Source of the DNA: Dryococelus australis
Taxonomy: Eukaryota; Arthropoda; Insecta; Phasmatodea; Phasmatidae
Direction: 5' to 3'
Assembly (NCBI GenBank): GCA_029891345.1
Contig: CM056994.1
Span: 58,559,251-58,623,250 of the forward strand
DNA length: 64,000 nucleotides
Shown: positions 1-16,754 of the stretch, in pieces
How positions within the stretch are numbered: the first letter of the stretch is position 1
How the letters are laid out: the number at the start of each line of letters is the position of its first letter
Program-made: the position numbers and the translations under genes
Notes under the pieces: generated by a model
The model's input: only the letters and a program-made list of their open reading frames with translations
Database searches by the model: none
What the model was told of the DNA's origin: nothing

Positions 1-103
1 AAAAAAAAACCATATATTTAATAAATATTATTTTATGTTGTACTTAGCATTATGAGGTTTAATTAATTGTGCAACCATTAGTAGTGCTTCAGACCGTAGC
101 TGA

Positions 104-2479
<2,376 letters not shown>

Positions 2480-3440
2480 GCATCATGAGACGTAAGATTG
2501 TACTGTCTACCACGGCTCGTGGACGGGCGTTCCAGCAGAAGATTTTACTGTCTACCATGGCTCATGGAACGGGCACTCCAGCCGAAGATTGTACTGTTCA
2601 CTGGTCAAGCCACCAACTATACATCCAAGGTCTTTCAGTACCACTACACACAGCCAGGTTGCTCTACCAGTACGTTCTGCTGCATATAGATTCTCCAAGC
2701 TGGTCGGTGATGTCACACCATGAGGAAGCTGTGCTACAGCTACTCCCTCTCCATTGACCACCCCTATCCAGCTGACTGAAGGAGTATCTCCAGCCAGAGT
2801 ATAAATAGCGTATTGCTTGCCCGCTTGTGACCAGTCTTCTCCACCGCAGTCTCTGCTGGAGAACTTGACCAGTCTGCTCGTTCGCTCTAACTTGCCTTTC
2901 CTTCACCACATTCCTGCGGAAGGAACCGCCAACTCCTTGGTCTCCACTGCAACTCGTTGCTGGGGATAGCCTCTACCAGCCTATCTTCACCGTATACTGT
3001 GCCGAAGACCCAACCATCGCCAACATCGTCTACACACCTAGACACTGCGGCCCCTTCTAGGCAAACACTAGTAGGAGTAATACCAGTTATAGTTTCGTTA
3101 CTCATTACGCTCATGTACCTTGGCATTGTTAGTTTAAAACCAGGTCACTTTCACCTGGCTCAGCGTAGGTTAAGCTTCTGTAAACTCATGCCAATATTGG
3201 ACGGCCACCCTTTCTGTGCACCATGGTGTACAGAACGGTAGAGATCCGACGCTAGTTACAGTTGACTCTTTTTGTATCGTTATTCAGGGGACTGCTAAAA
3301 TATTTCCATACATACAAGATTTCTGTAGATGAGGTTACTGACATGTACATAAATAAAATACAACTTCTAACCTTATAAAACTTTATGTTGAGTATAGTAA
3401 GAGCTGTACATTATCTGTCAATAAGGTTTAACTAATAAAC
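2480..3440 (+). mobile_element. LTR (family 2, solo or orphan) in katanin intron 1
   Basis: Homologous by eye to 29640-30430. Shared blocks include CTCCAAGCYGGYCGGTGA, then the ACTGTGCCGAAGA / ACCGTGCCGAAGA region, then ACACCT...TAGACACTG(C/T)GG. Both copies have a TATA box (here TATAAATA at 2800-2807) followed by a CT-rich leader, and several AATAAA motifs occur near the end (3352-3440). This layout of promoter, R region and poly(A) signal is that of a retroviral-type LTR in + orientation. Ends are approximate because no clean TG...CA boundary or target duplication was identified. A 45-bp direct repeat lies inside the 5' part. Confidence 0.55.
2494..2605 (+). repeat. 45-bp tandem repeat inside LTR family 2
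   Basis: The unit AAGATTGTACTGTCTACCAC... recurs after exactly 45 bp (2494 and 2539) and partially a third time (2584). The second unit differs at a handful of positions. Because 45 is a multiple of three, the open frame crossing it repeats the same peptide, but no coding role is evident. Confidence 0.75.
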
Positions 3441-3660
3441 ACTGATGCATGATGGGCTGGATAGTGTTAAAATACCTTGGAGATCAGCGGGCTCTTTGTT
3501 CAAGGAGATAGCCAGTCTCTTCTGTGCAAGGGTTCAGTTCTGCCGGGATACTGGGGCTTTGCCATTATACAGAACTGGCAATGTGGCTATTCGGCAGGGC
3601 ACTAAATCTTGGCTTATTAAGGCAAGTAGCATTAGGCAGGTATGGCAGATGGAAGGTCAC
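3441..3660 (-). pseudogene. Fragment of a family 2-associated ORF (shared with 31110-31290)
   Basis: Read on the - strand this stretch gives pieces resembling the + strand translation at 31110-31290: the two share a pattern CR-A--P-LY-G---PS-Q (for example LPVLYNGKAP here and WPALYTGRTRP there). The - strand is broken by frameshifts and stops, so this is debris of a mobile-element ORF. I do not recognise its domain. The neighbouring - strand frame at 3957-4265 (102 codons) may belong to the same element. Confidence 0.4.
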
Positions 3661-5339
3661 TTGGGCAACGTTTTAACAAGGCAGGAGCTCTCTGTGGTGC
3701 AGGTGTGAGTGGTGTTGGTGGAGTGATCAGTGTTTCCTGTAGTCGGTGTACTGGAGGAGGTAGAAGTACCGTCGGTGTCAAGTGAGTTATGGCCGGTGTC
3801 TGTGGCAGTTCAGGCTTCCTCTGACACACCACTAGACAGTCAGAATACGCTGCTGGTCCAGAGCATACAGGTGGCGAGAACAGATGGCTGGGCACTGGAA
3901 CTTCTCTTGGCTCTTGCAGTCGGTGAAGAGCTTGCGCCTGTTCCCCAGGCTGAAGGCTAGCTAACTGTTTGACTATAGAGGGCTGATATTAATGCGCCCA
4001 GCCTGATGCAAATAGAACCTCCGTAACATTTTTCTTCAGTCCTCACCCTTTTGGCAAAATGCATCAGGAAGTTGGAAATTACCCCACCAAGCTGCTTTGC
4101 ACGTACAGGTACTTGCTTGTGTGAAGTTACGTCTTTCACCACAGGTGGCCTGGTAACCTTGGGGATTAGAGGTCCCCCATGGAGCTGCTCCGGGGAGAAG
4201 TAATGGCCAAACGTAGTGTGCAGCTTCACAGACAGTGTATCTTTGGCGGCTCGTCCGTTCCCCACAATCCATGATTGTTGGCAAGGGATGGCCGATATTT
4301 GTGTGTGTTCTGTAAACCAAAATATGTGTGCTGTACGATGAGTAAATCTCCCGTGAATACCTGTCAGTACGTGGCAAGAATAACTGCAAGGTACAACGTT
4401 TATTAGGAAGTGGACTGAAGGTTAAAGTTCACTCACGTTTTATTTTCGAAAATAAAACTATGATAATAGTGCTCTAGCTCTGGGTTAGCATCACGAGCAT
4501 CAACCCGTGAAAGCTATCTTTTAGGTTGGCCGGCAGAAGTGTCAGACTCAAAAGGGGTGCGTAGCAATTACTGGCTAACTTCTTGCATTGCTGTGCACGT
4601 ATTGTATGAACAACGTCACTGTATTGTAGGTACTTGGCTTTGGAAACTAAGCGTGAGTGTGACAGGATAGCCTTTAAAAAGACTGGGATAGGATCCACTG
4701 CAATCACAAGTGATGACAGGGAGGTTTAGGTTTGCGGGGTACGTAGCAGGTAGCTCCTAACCTACCGCACGCTCTGCTGATGTTTACCGTCTGCAAGAGG
4801 GTGTGTTCCGAGAAGCGAGGTGCTCGGAATGACGGCAGCAATACAGAACTAACATAAATGGTGAATGTTGGCTTGAGCAACGCTTGTTGGGCTCAACGTC
4901 GACCATATGTTAGACTTCAGGCGGGAATCAATTTTGAGCAACAAGTGCTGGAAAAGAAGACTGACAATATGATAGGATCTGAGCAGGGCATTCTGGAAGC
5001 AAAAACTGGTTTCAGTCTGATCGCTTCTGAAGTGACGTGCTGGGAAGGAAGAATGGTCTAGAGATGTGGGCTGCCTCTTCTTTTATACTACTCGTGGACC
5101 GGCGCCTATCGCTGATTGGCTGGTGCGCTAGGGCAAGCGGCACAATATTATGTAAGAAAGAAGAGGCATGTATACACCTGACACCAGGCCTTTAACCGGT
5201 TGCTCGCCCAGTCAGCTGTCCATGAAAGAGAGAAGACAGTACTACTACCAGCAGATAGTGCAAGTGAGTTGCGTTGCGCAGCAACCCAGAGACCACCATA
5301 CAGAATCGCCAGCACTACGGAAGCCAACCAGCTTTCTTT
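3661..5339 (-). mobile_element. Probable retroelement debris and LTR-like sequence
   Basis: GC-richer block than the flanks, with Pro-rich - strand frames (3632-3895, 3957-4265) lacking identifiable domains. From about 4430 to 5160 the sequence is LTR-like in - orientation, with a TATA-like motif (GTATAAAAG on the - strand near 5078-5086) and a stretch at 5090-5140 (GATTGGCTGGTGCG) also present in diverged form near 6735-6765. No protease or polymerase motif found. Confidence 0.3.
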
Positions 5340-5387
5340 GGAATGACAGTTCTACACCACTCCCAAGAGTGATGTGGAACTGTCATT

Positions 5388-5389
<2 letters not shown>
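5340..5389. repeat. Imperfect 23-bp inverted repeat (hairpin)
   Basis: The arm beginning GGAATGACAGTTCTACACC at 5340 is mirrored by the segment ending GTGGAACTGTCATTCC at 5389, with about two mismatches over 23 bp and a loop of only a few bases. It lies directly before the (CT)n(TA)n tract. Seen directly; function unknown. Confidence 0.8.
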
Positions 5390-6985
<1,596 letters not shown>

Positions 6986-7299
6986 GCAATGCCATCACGT
7001 GGTGGGATAATAACAGTAATGCACACTTCGAGGACTCAATGCAACGCTATGCGTAGGAATGAACTGAAGTTGTCCAATCACCATTGCTAGAAAAAGCGTC
7101 ATAAGGAACATTTTAGTGAGAAAGTTCGCCTTCGCACTGGTTAAAAAGGTTTGCTGGAGAAAAATATATCCACAGTAGCATGTGCCACAATGTTTACATT
7201 TTTGTGGTGGTAAGAGGATTGTGGGATGTATATTTATATCCAAAAGACTTTTGCTTATTGAAATAAATTTGTATTTAGTTATAAATCATATAATTATTG

Positions 7300-7530
7300 T
7301 ACAAAAAGATTTTCGGAAATGGATTTCGCACTCATTATGATGTAAGTGGCGCACAATATTTGAAATTTTTTCTCGTGAGGTGGTTTAAGGTCTTATTCTA
7401 ATATATTTTTATTCAGGATACTTCTTTGTATTTAAATATATTAAAATTTGGTAATAAATTGTCCAAATTTTGTAGAGAAAGGCCTTTGGAAATGGATTTC
7501 GCACTTGTTAAAAGTTAAGCGGCGCTGAAT
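7300..7530 (+). repeat. Two diverged ~175-bp tandem repeat units in katanin intron 1
   Basis: GGAAATGGATTTCGCACT at about 7314 recurs at about 7489, each followed some 18-20 bp later by AAG(T/C)GGCGC. A weaker third match (TCGCACTTCAAATTTT) lies near 7959. The surrounding DNA (6990-8110) is otherwise AT-rich intron with nothing recognised. Confidence 0.6.
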
Positions 7531-8070
7531 GTTTAAACTTTATTTTCGTTAACTACAGATCATTTATGGTCCTGTGGGGTACCATTTCATTTGCAGAACA
7601 TCTGCCCAGTGAATTACTTTAATTGATATAAAAGTGTTATTTTGAACCATCAATGATGAAACACTGTCTTAACGTGAAAAAGTGCATTTTTGATGACAAC
7701 TTGTTGGTGCTGGGGGTGTTAAAATATGTAAATTTGAATTTAATGAAACAGCAAAATAAAGAAAAGATTTTCAGGAACTGTGAAATTTTGTTAATCTGGG
7801 TTCTACTGTATACAATTATCATTTAATTTGAAATAAACACTATAAAAGAAGCATGTGGCATTTGTATCAAAGAAAAACATTATTAAGGTTGCTTAGTGTT
7901 GCACATTGTTTTTTGATTCTAACACTTAAAAGAGTATTGAGATATCAAAGATTCAAATGTCGCACTTCAAATTTTAACTTCACTTAGTGCTAGTACAATC
8001 ATACAAGGTAGTAAATTAGAGCCACCAAATTTCTCATACACTATATTTTGTGTTTTGAATAGTTTGTTAG

Positions 8071-8238
<168 letters not shown>

Positions 8239-8517
8239 TAATGTATGTCATAATTTTTCTTAAAACTTAATCATTTGAACAAATATCTTCAAAGGTAGAT
8301 GATTATACCAGGCACAGAACTTCTTGGCTGCTTGAGGATAGTCTATCAGCGGCACTCCTCCCACCAGTTGGTGCTAAGTAACCTTATCAGGACTGTATGC
8401 TGTTACAGTGTTAGCAGCGATTTGAGCAAAATGTTTCTCATAGGCATTCGGAAAATCATGAAAGATCTCATTAAAATTCTGATAATTTTTTATTACGCTG
8501 ATTTAGCTGAATAAGTA

Positions 8518-9450
8518 CACTACCAACCAAAAAGTAATTGGGCACCCTTGAAGATAGGTATTTCAGTACATCAGTTGACAGTGTAGAACCAGTTGACAAA
8601 GAGATGGCATGAGGTACACAACTATCGGACTTCGATAAGGGCGTGAGTGTGGGTTTGTTATCTCAGTGGGATGTGTAGCCGGGTGATTGCACGGAAGGTA
8701 AACAGGCCCAAAGCAACAGTTGCATTTGTCCTGCGTAAGTGGAAGGTCAATGGGCATTGTGCCAATGCTGCACGTTCTGAGCAACCTTCAATCTTGACTG
8801 GCAGAAATCGCAGAACTCTGAAACGTGAAATTGAAAAAATTAGGGTGCAACCCATGGCTACCATCCGACAGGAGTTTCATGCAGCAACAGGAGTATCTGT
8901 CTCCAATGGAACATTGTGTACAGAGGCACACCGACTTGGATATTTCGGAAGAATAGCTGCACATAAACCCTATATCACGACAAGCAATAAAGCTCTGCGA
9001 CTCAGGTGTTTGGACCGTCGCAACTGGATACTGGAGCAGTGGAAATCGGTTCTGTGGAGTGATGAGACGTGTTTTATATTATTCCGGTCTAATGGATGTG
9101 TATGGGTGTTGTGTCTACCCAGGGAACGGCTTCTGCCGGAGTGTATAGTGCCAACTAGGAAATTTGTTGGTGGTGGTGGAGTAATGATGTGGGGTTGTTT
9201 CACAGCCTTCGGCATAGGCTCGATAAGAGTTTGTCAGGCGCGGCCAAAATCCATTGCTCAACTCATGGAATGGTTGCAAGAGGAATGGCGACGAATCCCC
9301 GTGGATGTCCTGTTAACACTCGTAGAGAGCATGCCAGGCAGGGTGGCTGCTGTTATAGCCACAAGAGGTGGCCCTACGAGATTATAACGGGGTGACAACC
9401 ACCGAGCAAACATTGTGGACAGGTGCCCAATTACTTTTTGGTGGATAGTG
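8518..9450 (+). mobile_element. Tc1-family (Tc1/mariner) element, internally deleted, TA-flanked
   Basis: Terminal inverted repeats are visible by eye. The left end starts CACTACCAACCAAAAAGTAA and the right end is the complement of CACTATCCACCAAAAAGTAA, together matching over about 29 bp with two mismatches. TA dinucleotides lie immediately outside (8516-8517, 9451-9452), the Tc1/mariner target duplication. At 933 bp it is shorter than typical autonomous Tc1 elements (1.2-1.7 kb, family knowledge), because the transposase has an internal deletion. It sits in katanin intron 2, same strand as the gene. Confidence 0.93.
8604..9387 (+). pseudogene. Tc1 transposase pseudogene
   Basis: The ancestral start is probably ATG at 8604, followed by GTQLSDFDKG, a common Tc1 transposase N-terminus. 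That frame has TGA as its third codon and a shift near 8670. From there to 9387 an open frame carries the paired helix-turn-helix region (SRVIARKVNRPKATV), the first catalytic Asp in LWSDE, and MMWGCFTAFG. It then jumps to a C-terminal-like segment, LQEEWRRIPVDVL. The stretch that should hold the second Asp (DNAxxH) and the final Asp/Glu (PDLNPIE) is missing, roughly 80-100 residues. It cannot encode an active enzyme. Confidence 0.9.
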
Positions 9451-9869
9451 TAGATGAAAATACTAAGTCTGTATCTTTATCCATTCATGTTTTAGATTAT
9501 TAAGGAATTTGCATGACAACTGGCACAAATTTAGGGCTATTTTTCAGAATTGAGGATATTATTTGTTCTTCACCTGAGAGGAAACCATATTTCACATGTT
9601 ACCTAAATGTTTCCCCCTTGCTTTGGAAGCTGGCGCTAACAAAGTCTTGACCTTGCTTAGTCGACAAAAGATAATACTGCCTCACTCCACCCAGCTTTGG
9701 TTTCTGCTCTAGCCTGTAGCCCCAATACCTTGACGGACTTTGAACGATTCTCACTGTTTTTCATTTGTTTGTGTGTAAAGTTTTCATCGAAATTATGGCT
9801 CTAAGTAAACATTGAGCATCAACAGTTACAAAATGGAACAAGGTCGATCTGTAATTTTTAGTGTGCTGG
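9451..9869. other. Katanin intron 2, unassigned
   Basis: AT-rich intron sequence between the Tc1 element and the solo LTR; nothing recognised. Confidence 0.5.
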
Positions 9870-11460
9870 CGCATGCCGGTTAAGTCTGACTGACACGTAT
9901 GTCGAGGATGTTTTCGCTAGACCAAAAGCGGGGTGGTTTACTCTGGTTCTACGGTACGTGGTGAGGGGTGTTGGCTATTTCTTACTTATTCCATCGTTTG
10001 GGGTGTTGCGGTTGACGAGGGTTTCACCCAATAGCTGCGAGCTTGGTCTACTCCGAAGTGGCAATTCCAGTCGTAGGCTTCACGGCTCCAGAAGTTGGGG
10101 TTTGCCCAACCGTATATAGTCTCTGTTCAGTTTAGCAACCCTCTTACCACCGAGTGGCACGAAGGGTGAATGTGAATTGCACGGTGACAAGAAGATTACT
10201 GGTACCGAAGGCTTGTCGTCTAAATTGAGCGGTGTGGTTCCGTTCCGCCTGCCTGTCCTGCGTAGGATGAGATAATACTATCCACGGTTTGATAGCAGCA
10301 TGAGCCAGGTATTGCTCTCTACGCCTCTTGCCACTCCTCACCTTGTAAGGCATAGGGCACCCTGGTCTGACAGCCTACGCAGTGCCCTTAAACAGGAACA
10401 GTAATTAAAGTGTAACCCAATAGTGACTTGCCGGCACAAGCTCAATAGGAATTCCTCACCGATTCCCCTGCATGTGGGCTGATCAGGGACGTGGAGCCGT
10501 GTGGGCCACCAAGCCTCTACTGATTGTGCGTTCGCACCGGGTTGGGCGGCAACCTCCAGGCTAAGATCACTTGAGCACTAACTTAGTGCTCAAAGTGATA
10601 ACCTAAGCTTGTAGCCCCTCCCTGCACAAAGGTGTTTCTAGTGGTTGGGACGTTGCTGTTTCTCTCTACCAGCACTGACTTAGTGCTCAGGGGTTGGGAA
10701 GAAACAGGTAGCCGTCTAATGTGGATGTCAGTACTCTGGGTTCCTCTTGGTGGTGCACGTCATATTCTGTCCCTGACCGTCACACAGACAAGTACCCTGT
10801 AAATGAAAAGCAGAAGGGTAGTGAACAATGGGCGTTTGTTGTAGATGCAATAAACACGTGACCTGTGCTACCTCCTGTCAGACTGTGGAAAGCTGAAGGT
10901 AACTGCGGTTCCAGGTGTAGGCGACCTGGTTCTAGTAAAAAGGGAAGTAACTGGTTCTAAACTAATGCAAAAGTATTTAAAGTTAAACTGGCTAAGAAAA
11001 TGGTGCCTGGAGGAGACAAAGTGAAGTTAAGTATATGTGTATGTGTTCGATGGATATCGACACATGGTGAGTAGCCACTGGCAGCATCCGGTCTTATATA
11101 GGTGAAGCTTGTAGGCTGCCGGTGTGGGCTGCGGGAAAGGCGAGCATCCTGCCCTGATTGGCATGAGAGTTAAGAAACTCTGGCCAGCATTTCTGCTTCG
11201 TGTCTCGTTGGCAGTGTTCAGCCTTGCCTGGTAGTGGGCGGCTTTGTTGGCTCTCGGCATGGGGAAAGGGGAGGGGGGGGGGTTGCCTGCCCGGTTGTGC
11301 AACCTTTAGGCAAAGGGAATCCGCTCATAAGTTCCTGATGCCTAGTGGAGTAGGTGGCCGAGAATTCATATAGAAAATTCTCTGTCTCCTACAGTGATGG
11401 AAGTAGGAACATTTAGCGATGAGTTGTAATCGTTGTTAATTAGTATGTTGAGTGGCATGC
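9870..11460 (-). mobile_element. Solo LTR of the PHD-Gag retroelement family
   Basis: Colinear, same-orientation similarity by eye to the LTR at 18577-20395. Shared blocks are GAGCCGTGTGGGCCACCAA (10495/19235), CGTTCC(G/A)CCT then TCCTG(C/T)GTAGGA (10235/18978), repeated 'cagcac..agtgctc' motifs, GGTGTAGG(C/G)GACCTGGTTCTA (10914/19718) and AGCGATGAGT near the outer end (11416/20351). On the - strand a TATATAAG box is present near 11094-11101. No element coding sequence adjoins it, so it looks like a solo LTR, or a lone 3' LTR whose internal region is gone. Ends are approximate. Confidence 0.7.
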
Positions 11461-14400
11461 ATCAGTGCATTTTTTTTTTTTTTTTACCAAGTTATCAAAC
11501 AAAGAATTATGCCAAAGTACAAATTTTAAACAAATTAACAATTTGACAGCAAAAATATGTGATGTACTGTGAATGTACAGTGTGACAGATAAGCAAGGAA
11601 GGAGAGGGCAGCATTGCATTTCAAAAGTAATATTTGTGTCACTTAGGTGATACGTAAGTTTTGCCAGGAAACAATAGTCAGATTGCGTCTATCTTTGGAC
11701 AATCTAAAATTTTACGATAAGGGGTGAAATTCCAACCACAAAATTGATTAATTTGCAGCTATGCCTGAGAAAATAGGTTATAAGATTTTGCCAAGTTCCT
11801 TCGACAAATGGTTAGAAAGTGTCAATTTTTGTTATAATAAATCTAGTGACTGGTGAAAATGAGCAATGGAAAGGAATGACATTACAACTGTTCAAACATG
11901 GAAAATGAGCTTGTGCAGCTACAGAAAAAAAAACTTTTTTTATCCTATACTGCACTCATTTGTAAGTATAGGCCATTCACAGTAAAGTGAGCATTTTTTG
12001 AAGCTATTTCATCAGACATAATAACCAGTAATACATTTCATTGTGGCCTCGGACTTTTGGTTTTGGGTATGGTGAATTTGTACACTGTGTTTATTACTCA
12101 TGTCAGGGTTTACATTAACAAGCGGTGGAAGGATACAAATTGGTTGAAAGACAAAAGTAACTAGGGCATCAAACGTGCTCACTTCCCCACCTGATACTAC
12201 AGACAGGTGATCCTAAATGGCGGCAGAAAAATAACATGGTTAGCTGTTTACTTTCACTGAGTGGCTGTCACTCAGGATAAGCGACAACGGGCTCAGAAAA
12301 CAATTTTACCTTTCTTACCAGCTAAAGTATATGCCGCCAGGCTAATGGACCATAAAAACTATAAAAAGAAACATGACTTCAGAATTACTACACAATTATT
12401 GGACCACACAGACTCTGGAAACAATTATATATATTTAATTTACAAAACTTCATCTTTGACACTAAAAATTAGTATGGAGTATCATTTATAAAAATTAAAA
12501 GAAATATGAATTTTATAGAATGAAATAACTTTTGGGTGAAATTAGACTGTTTTGTGTTTTGGCATATGTGGCCCATACTAAAACTAGCCTCTCTCATGAC
12601 AGTTGTTCAGTCCTTAATTTAAATGCAGTTTTTGTGCAAAAAAAATTATTATTCTTTAAAACTAAAATTGTAATTAAATAATTCCAGTTCAAACTAGCTT
12701 CAGTTCAAGCATTCAATTCTTTATATCAGGGTATTCATGTTACTAGCAATAATTCAGTTGTGCAAAAATAAATGGCAAAAAGAGAAAGTCTAAGTTAGCA
12801 TAATAGATTTGTCTGTGTGCTCGCTAATTTAGAGTAGATTATCGTAATTGTAAATTGTAGTTAAATCTGGAAGATCTTGAAGTTGCTGGGGCGTGGCTGG
12901 CATCCTTCTAAATGCCTGAACATATGCTTGAAACTTCCCGATGTAAGCTCTTGGGCCTAACGTGCATCAGTAAGTTCATACTGCACTTAGTGTAAGTATA
13001 GTAGCACACATTAAAACCTTTATCAAGATGGGTGTGTGGACAGTACAGGCTTTATTCTTATTATAAATCACGTTGCATCTTCTTCCACGTCGGGATGGCC
13101 TGTATATCAATGCGTACTCGTGAAATTGAAATAAAGTTTAAGCAAAATGCCTACCAGGCCAAACCCACAGGTTCTGTATCCTGTCAAAGGAAAGATCAAG
13201 ATGGCTAAACCTCTGTTCAAAGAATTTACTTAAAATGTACTCAGAAATTGTACCAATCACAAGAGAGCTGTGTCACTATTATTTATCATGGCAACAGGCA
13301 AAAAACATGCCTTCGCTAATGGCCTACATGCACAAAACAAAATTTCAATGGTTAGGAAAAAAAATAATTAAAAAATAATTATTTTATTATTAGTTTTCTG
13401 ACTAAAAAATAACCTGAACCAAAACAAAAATAACTATAAATGAAATTCACTGCTGTTACCGTAGTATACAATTGATAAGAAATAAAAAATAAATATTAAG
13501 TATTTTAGCTACAGAAATAGCCATGTTTAAGACGTAACAACAGTTGCACAAAAAAATTTTTTAGGCCAAAGAATTCGGCAAGTTCACTTAATTCTAAGTT
13601 GCATCCTTGTTTTTCAAAAATATTTTTGGAAAAAGTGGTGCAGTTTGGATTCAAGTATAGTCCGTTTCATATAACTTCAGTAAAATTTGACAGATGTTGT
13701 GAACAACCTACATAGCATGTAAACAGTAAATGCCCTATTTGCAAAGTACTGTGTCAGCTGATGGTAATTGCAGGATGCATGTTATTATGTTAGCGGTCTT
13801 TGCAATGATTGTAGAAGAAAAATTGTACTTGGCATTAAAAATTATAATGTAGAAATTTAATGACAGTTACAACATTTATGGTTAAAGTTACGCTCATAGA
13901 CTAATGTACAATTTTTCTGAGTTATAGAGCAAGGACTTTAAAAACATTTAGAAATATTGCGGTAGAGCATGTGGACATTATGGTTACGTGAATGGTCTCC
14001 ACCCGCCCAGTGAAATGCCATTGCCATTCAGCTCTCTTCCGTCATAATTTTTCTCTATATCTATATATGTGTGCAGTTAATAATTTTTGTATTTACGTAT
14101 TTCATTAAGTGTAGTTCATCGTAGGTGCCTTGTTAGAACATTCTCCTCAGTGAAATTAATTTTGGACATGTCTCTGCCGCTTTGTAAAAGGGTTTGTTGT
14201 GTGCTATGATCTGCCATTTTTTGTGACCATCGCAAAGCGTGAGCGAAAAAGTATTTATGTTGTGAATTTTAAATTTGTTGGTTTCAAGAAATAGCTCAAG
14301 TGCTTTGTTAATTGTATAAGTCAGGAAATAAGTTATTTTGTATCAGTGGCAGAGAAGCGATTTCAGTGAACTAATTATCCAAAGTTCGGCACGTGTTTTA

Positions 14401-15530
14401 GGCATTACGAAGTGAACAGTAAATTTGTGTATTTTATAAATAATGTTTTCTTAAATTGTTGTTAGAATATTTGAAATTTATTTGGACTTTAAATAAACCT
14501 TGTTTTACCCTAATTTATTTTTTGAATTTGTAATATTTTTACGTGGAAATTAAATTTGCTTAACATGTTTACATTGTGCATTTTGTACATGGGTATTACC
14601 AGTGACCTAATTATTGCATTTTGTTCTTGTGGGAGGTTTTCAAATGTACGTGACCTAAATAAATGCCCTTTTAGCATAGTTCATTATATAAAAAATTCAA
14701 TGATATTTATGTGTTGAGTATTTCTAGTATCGGTATGAACAGCGGCACATTTATCACATTGAATGCTATTTCTATACAAACAAAATTTTCCACTGCATCA
14801 TCAAAACAATGTAATTTCTAAATGCCACTCTATCATAAGAAGAACCGCAAAACAATCACTTCTCGTGAAAGACGTTAAACTATAGTTCCCCACCCCACCA
14901 ATAAAACAAACAGAACCCTAACTAATATGTTATGTGATCATAACAAATATAAAACAGTTGGGAATGGCAACCAATTACAGTAGCCTAAGTACTGAACAGA
15001 AGTCGTCAGTCTTTCAATGCTTGCCATTGGATTCGTAGTTTGTTTACAAAGTTAGTTTTCTTCACCGACAGAACAGCTGTGGCAGAGGGCCATATCATGT
15101 TGCGCTTCTTTTTGAGAACTCAAAATTTACCTAAGTTATGTGAAACGGAGTATAAATACAATATTTCCATTTTGAAACTTGTTTTAGATTTATACTTGTA
15201 TACTGAGAACTGTTAAAAATATTTTTTTAAACAACCAATTAGTTGCAAAGAATACAAAATATTTTGTAAGTAATTATACATTAGTGATTTTTGTTTCTGC
15301 ATGTTCTTAATAATGATGGTGTAAAATTAAAAATATATAAGCACAAGTCCTATTTTTTTGGTACAACAAAACTTAAACTTGGAAGTAATTTAACCCTTTA
15401 ACATGGTGTAAAAGGAGTTCTACATATAGTTGATTTTATTTTTGTTTTCTCATAGCAAAATTTTTATGACACTTGTAATTATCTTGTTGGTACCCACTTG
15501 ATTGACTATGTTTGTTTTGTGACTTTACAG
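11461..15530. other. Katanin intron 2, AT-rich; MITE end near 11966
   Basis: About 4 kb of AT-rich intron with no exon recognised. At 11966-12000 CCATTCACAGTAAAGTGAGC matches the terminal repeat of the MITE family described at 55334-55756, with no partner end nearby. The short open frame at 12261-12491 shows no domain. Confidence 0.45.
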
Positions 15531-15729
15531 GGATGCGTCAATGATGTCGATGCGTCGCAAGATCGCTGGATTGCGACCAGACCAGATCAGGCAGCTTCCA
15601 AAGGAAGAGCTCGACTTGCCAGTGACAGTACAGGACTTTGATGATGCGCTTGAGAAGTGCAACAAAAGTGTGTCGAAAGAGGATCTTAACAAATATGAAA
15701 AATGGATGCAGGAATATGGGTCTACATGA
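15531..15729 (+). CDS. KATNAL1: Katanin p60 ATPase (KATNAL1-like), terminal exon
   Basis: Terminal coding exon after a 7.3 kb intron. It follows acceptor GACTTTACAG| and completes the Arg codon from the previous exon. It then encodes 65 residues beginning DASMMSMRRKIAGL and ending KYEKWMQEYGST, with a TGA at 15727-15729. This is the conserved katanin C-terminus: the DAS(L/M)MxMRR helix, the KEEL segment, and the Vps4-type C-terminal helix ending EKWMxEfGS that closes on the AAA+ core. The length matches the family. The reading frame is intact across all three exons, so the gene looks functional despite the TEs in its introns. Confidence 0.96.
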
Positions 15730-16035
15730 TGCTTTGCCATCAACTAAAATTGTGCCTAAAGAAATCGGTGATTGATGCATCGCTTACGTTGCATATAAAT
15801 TTGCAAAACTAATTTTGCAACTAAATCATAATGATTTTTAATACTTTATTTATGTAATATTTATTCATTGCTGTAGTGTCAAACACAAATTTTTATAATG
15901 CAGCTAATCAACTTGTCACTGCTTGTAGCGTAAATTTTATTGGCAGTGCAATTTGTAAAATGCCATAAATTATTTTGTTTGTACATAGTTCCTAGCTTAC
16001 TGTCTTTAGTGTTTAATAAATTGATGCTGCCGTAC
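15730..16035 (+). promoter_or_regulatory. Katanin 3' UTR with poly(A) signal
   Basis: AT-rich non-coding DNA directly after the katanin stop. A canonical AATAAA at 16015-16020 (context GTTTAATAAATTGATG) is the most likely poly(A) signal, giving a UTR of about 300 nt. No rival canonical hexamer was noted nearer the stop. A retroelement in the opposite orientation begins about 700 bp further on. Confidence 0.6.
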
Positions 16036-16754
16036 ACTTACAAAATTATATTAATTTTTTCCTTAGGATGTTGAGTTAAAAACATTAAACTTTTTCTGAT
16101 TATTGACAGCCTGTGAAAAGTTTCAGTGGATTCTAGTTTTACAGAGTATAGTGGAACTGCACTATATGGACTATAAAAACACATTCACTATAGCAATACT
16201 TTTGGAATGCACAACTGTGGTTTATATTAAAACCATTATTAATATACTCGTTTAAAACCAATGCCTTTTTTTTTGTTTTCTCATTCCCTATAAAAAAAAT
16301 GATAGTATTCGTCGTTTTTAAAGTTGAAACATGTGTAAAGGTTTAATTTTTTTGTCTGCAAACATAAGAGGTCAAAAGAATGCCAAATTTTTTTCACACT
16401 GAACACAAAAGGATGTGGGATTCTTTTGTTCCCTGGAAATGGGTTCCCTGAGACCACATTATCACTTTCTTTTGTATTTTCTGAACTCATAATTTCCAGT
16501 GCAGCATAGAAATTTTAAACAATGTTACTTTTAACTATGGAGACAGAATAAAATTACAAGCGTAGACAATGAACGATAGTGTGCAGGAGATAGAGAGAGA
16601 AAGAGTGGGAGGAATAAATACCATAAGTGAACTACTATTTTCATGAAGAATTATATTAACGGATGTTTGCTCTTATAGTGATGAATCATAACATATTGCA
16701 ACAATTATGTTTTTAAAAAAAAATCACACCTCTGCTGAAAATCCTAATAAATTT
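16036..16754. other. Intergenic AT-rich; possible pogo-type end at 16147
   Basis: AGTATAGTGGAACTGCACTA near 16145 resembles the ends of pogo-like elements, but no partner was found. Nothing else recognised. Confidence 0.3.

Noticed and set aside
9189-9395. Second-frame ORF in the Tc1 element
   Set aside because: Shadow of the transposase frame, though its very end (TRREHARQ) overlaps where the frames cross.
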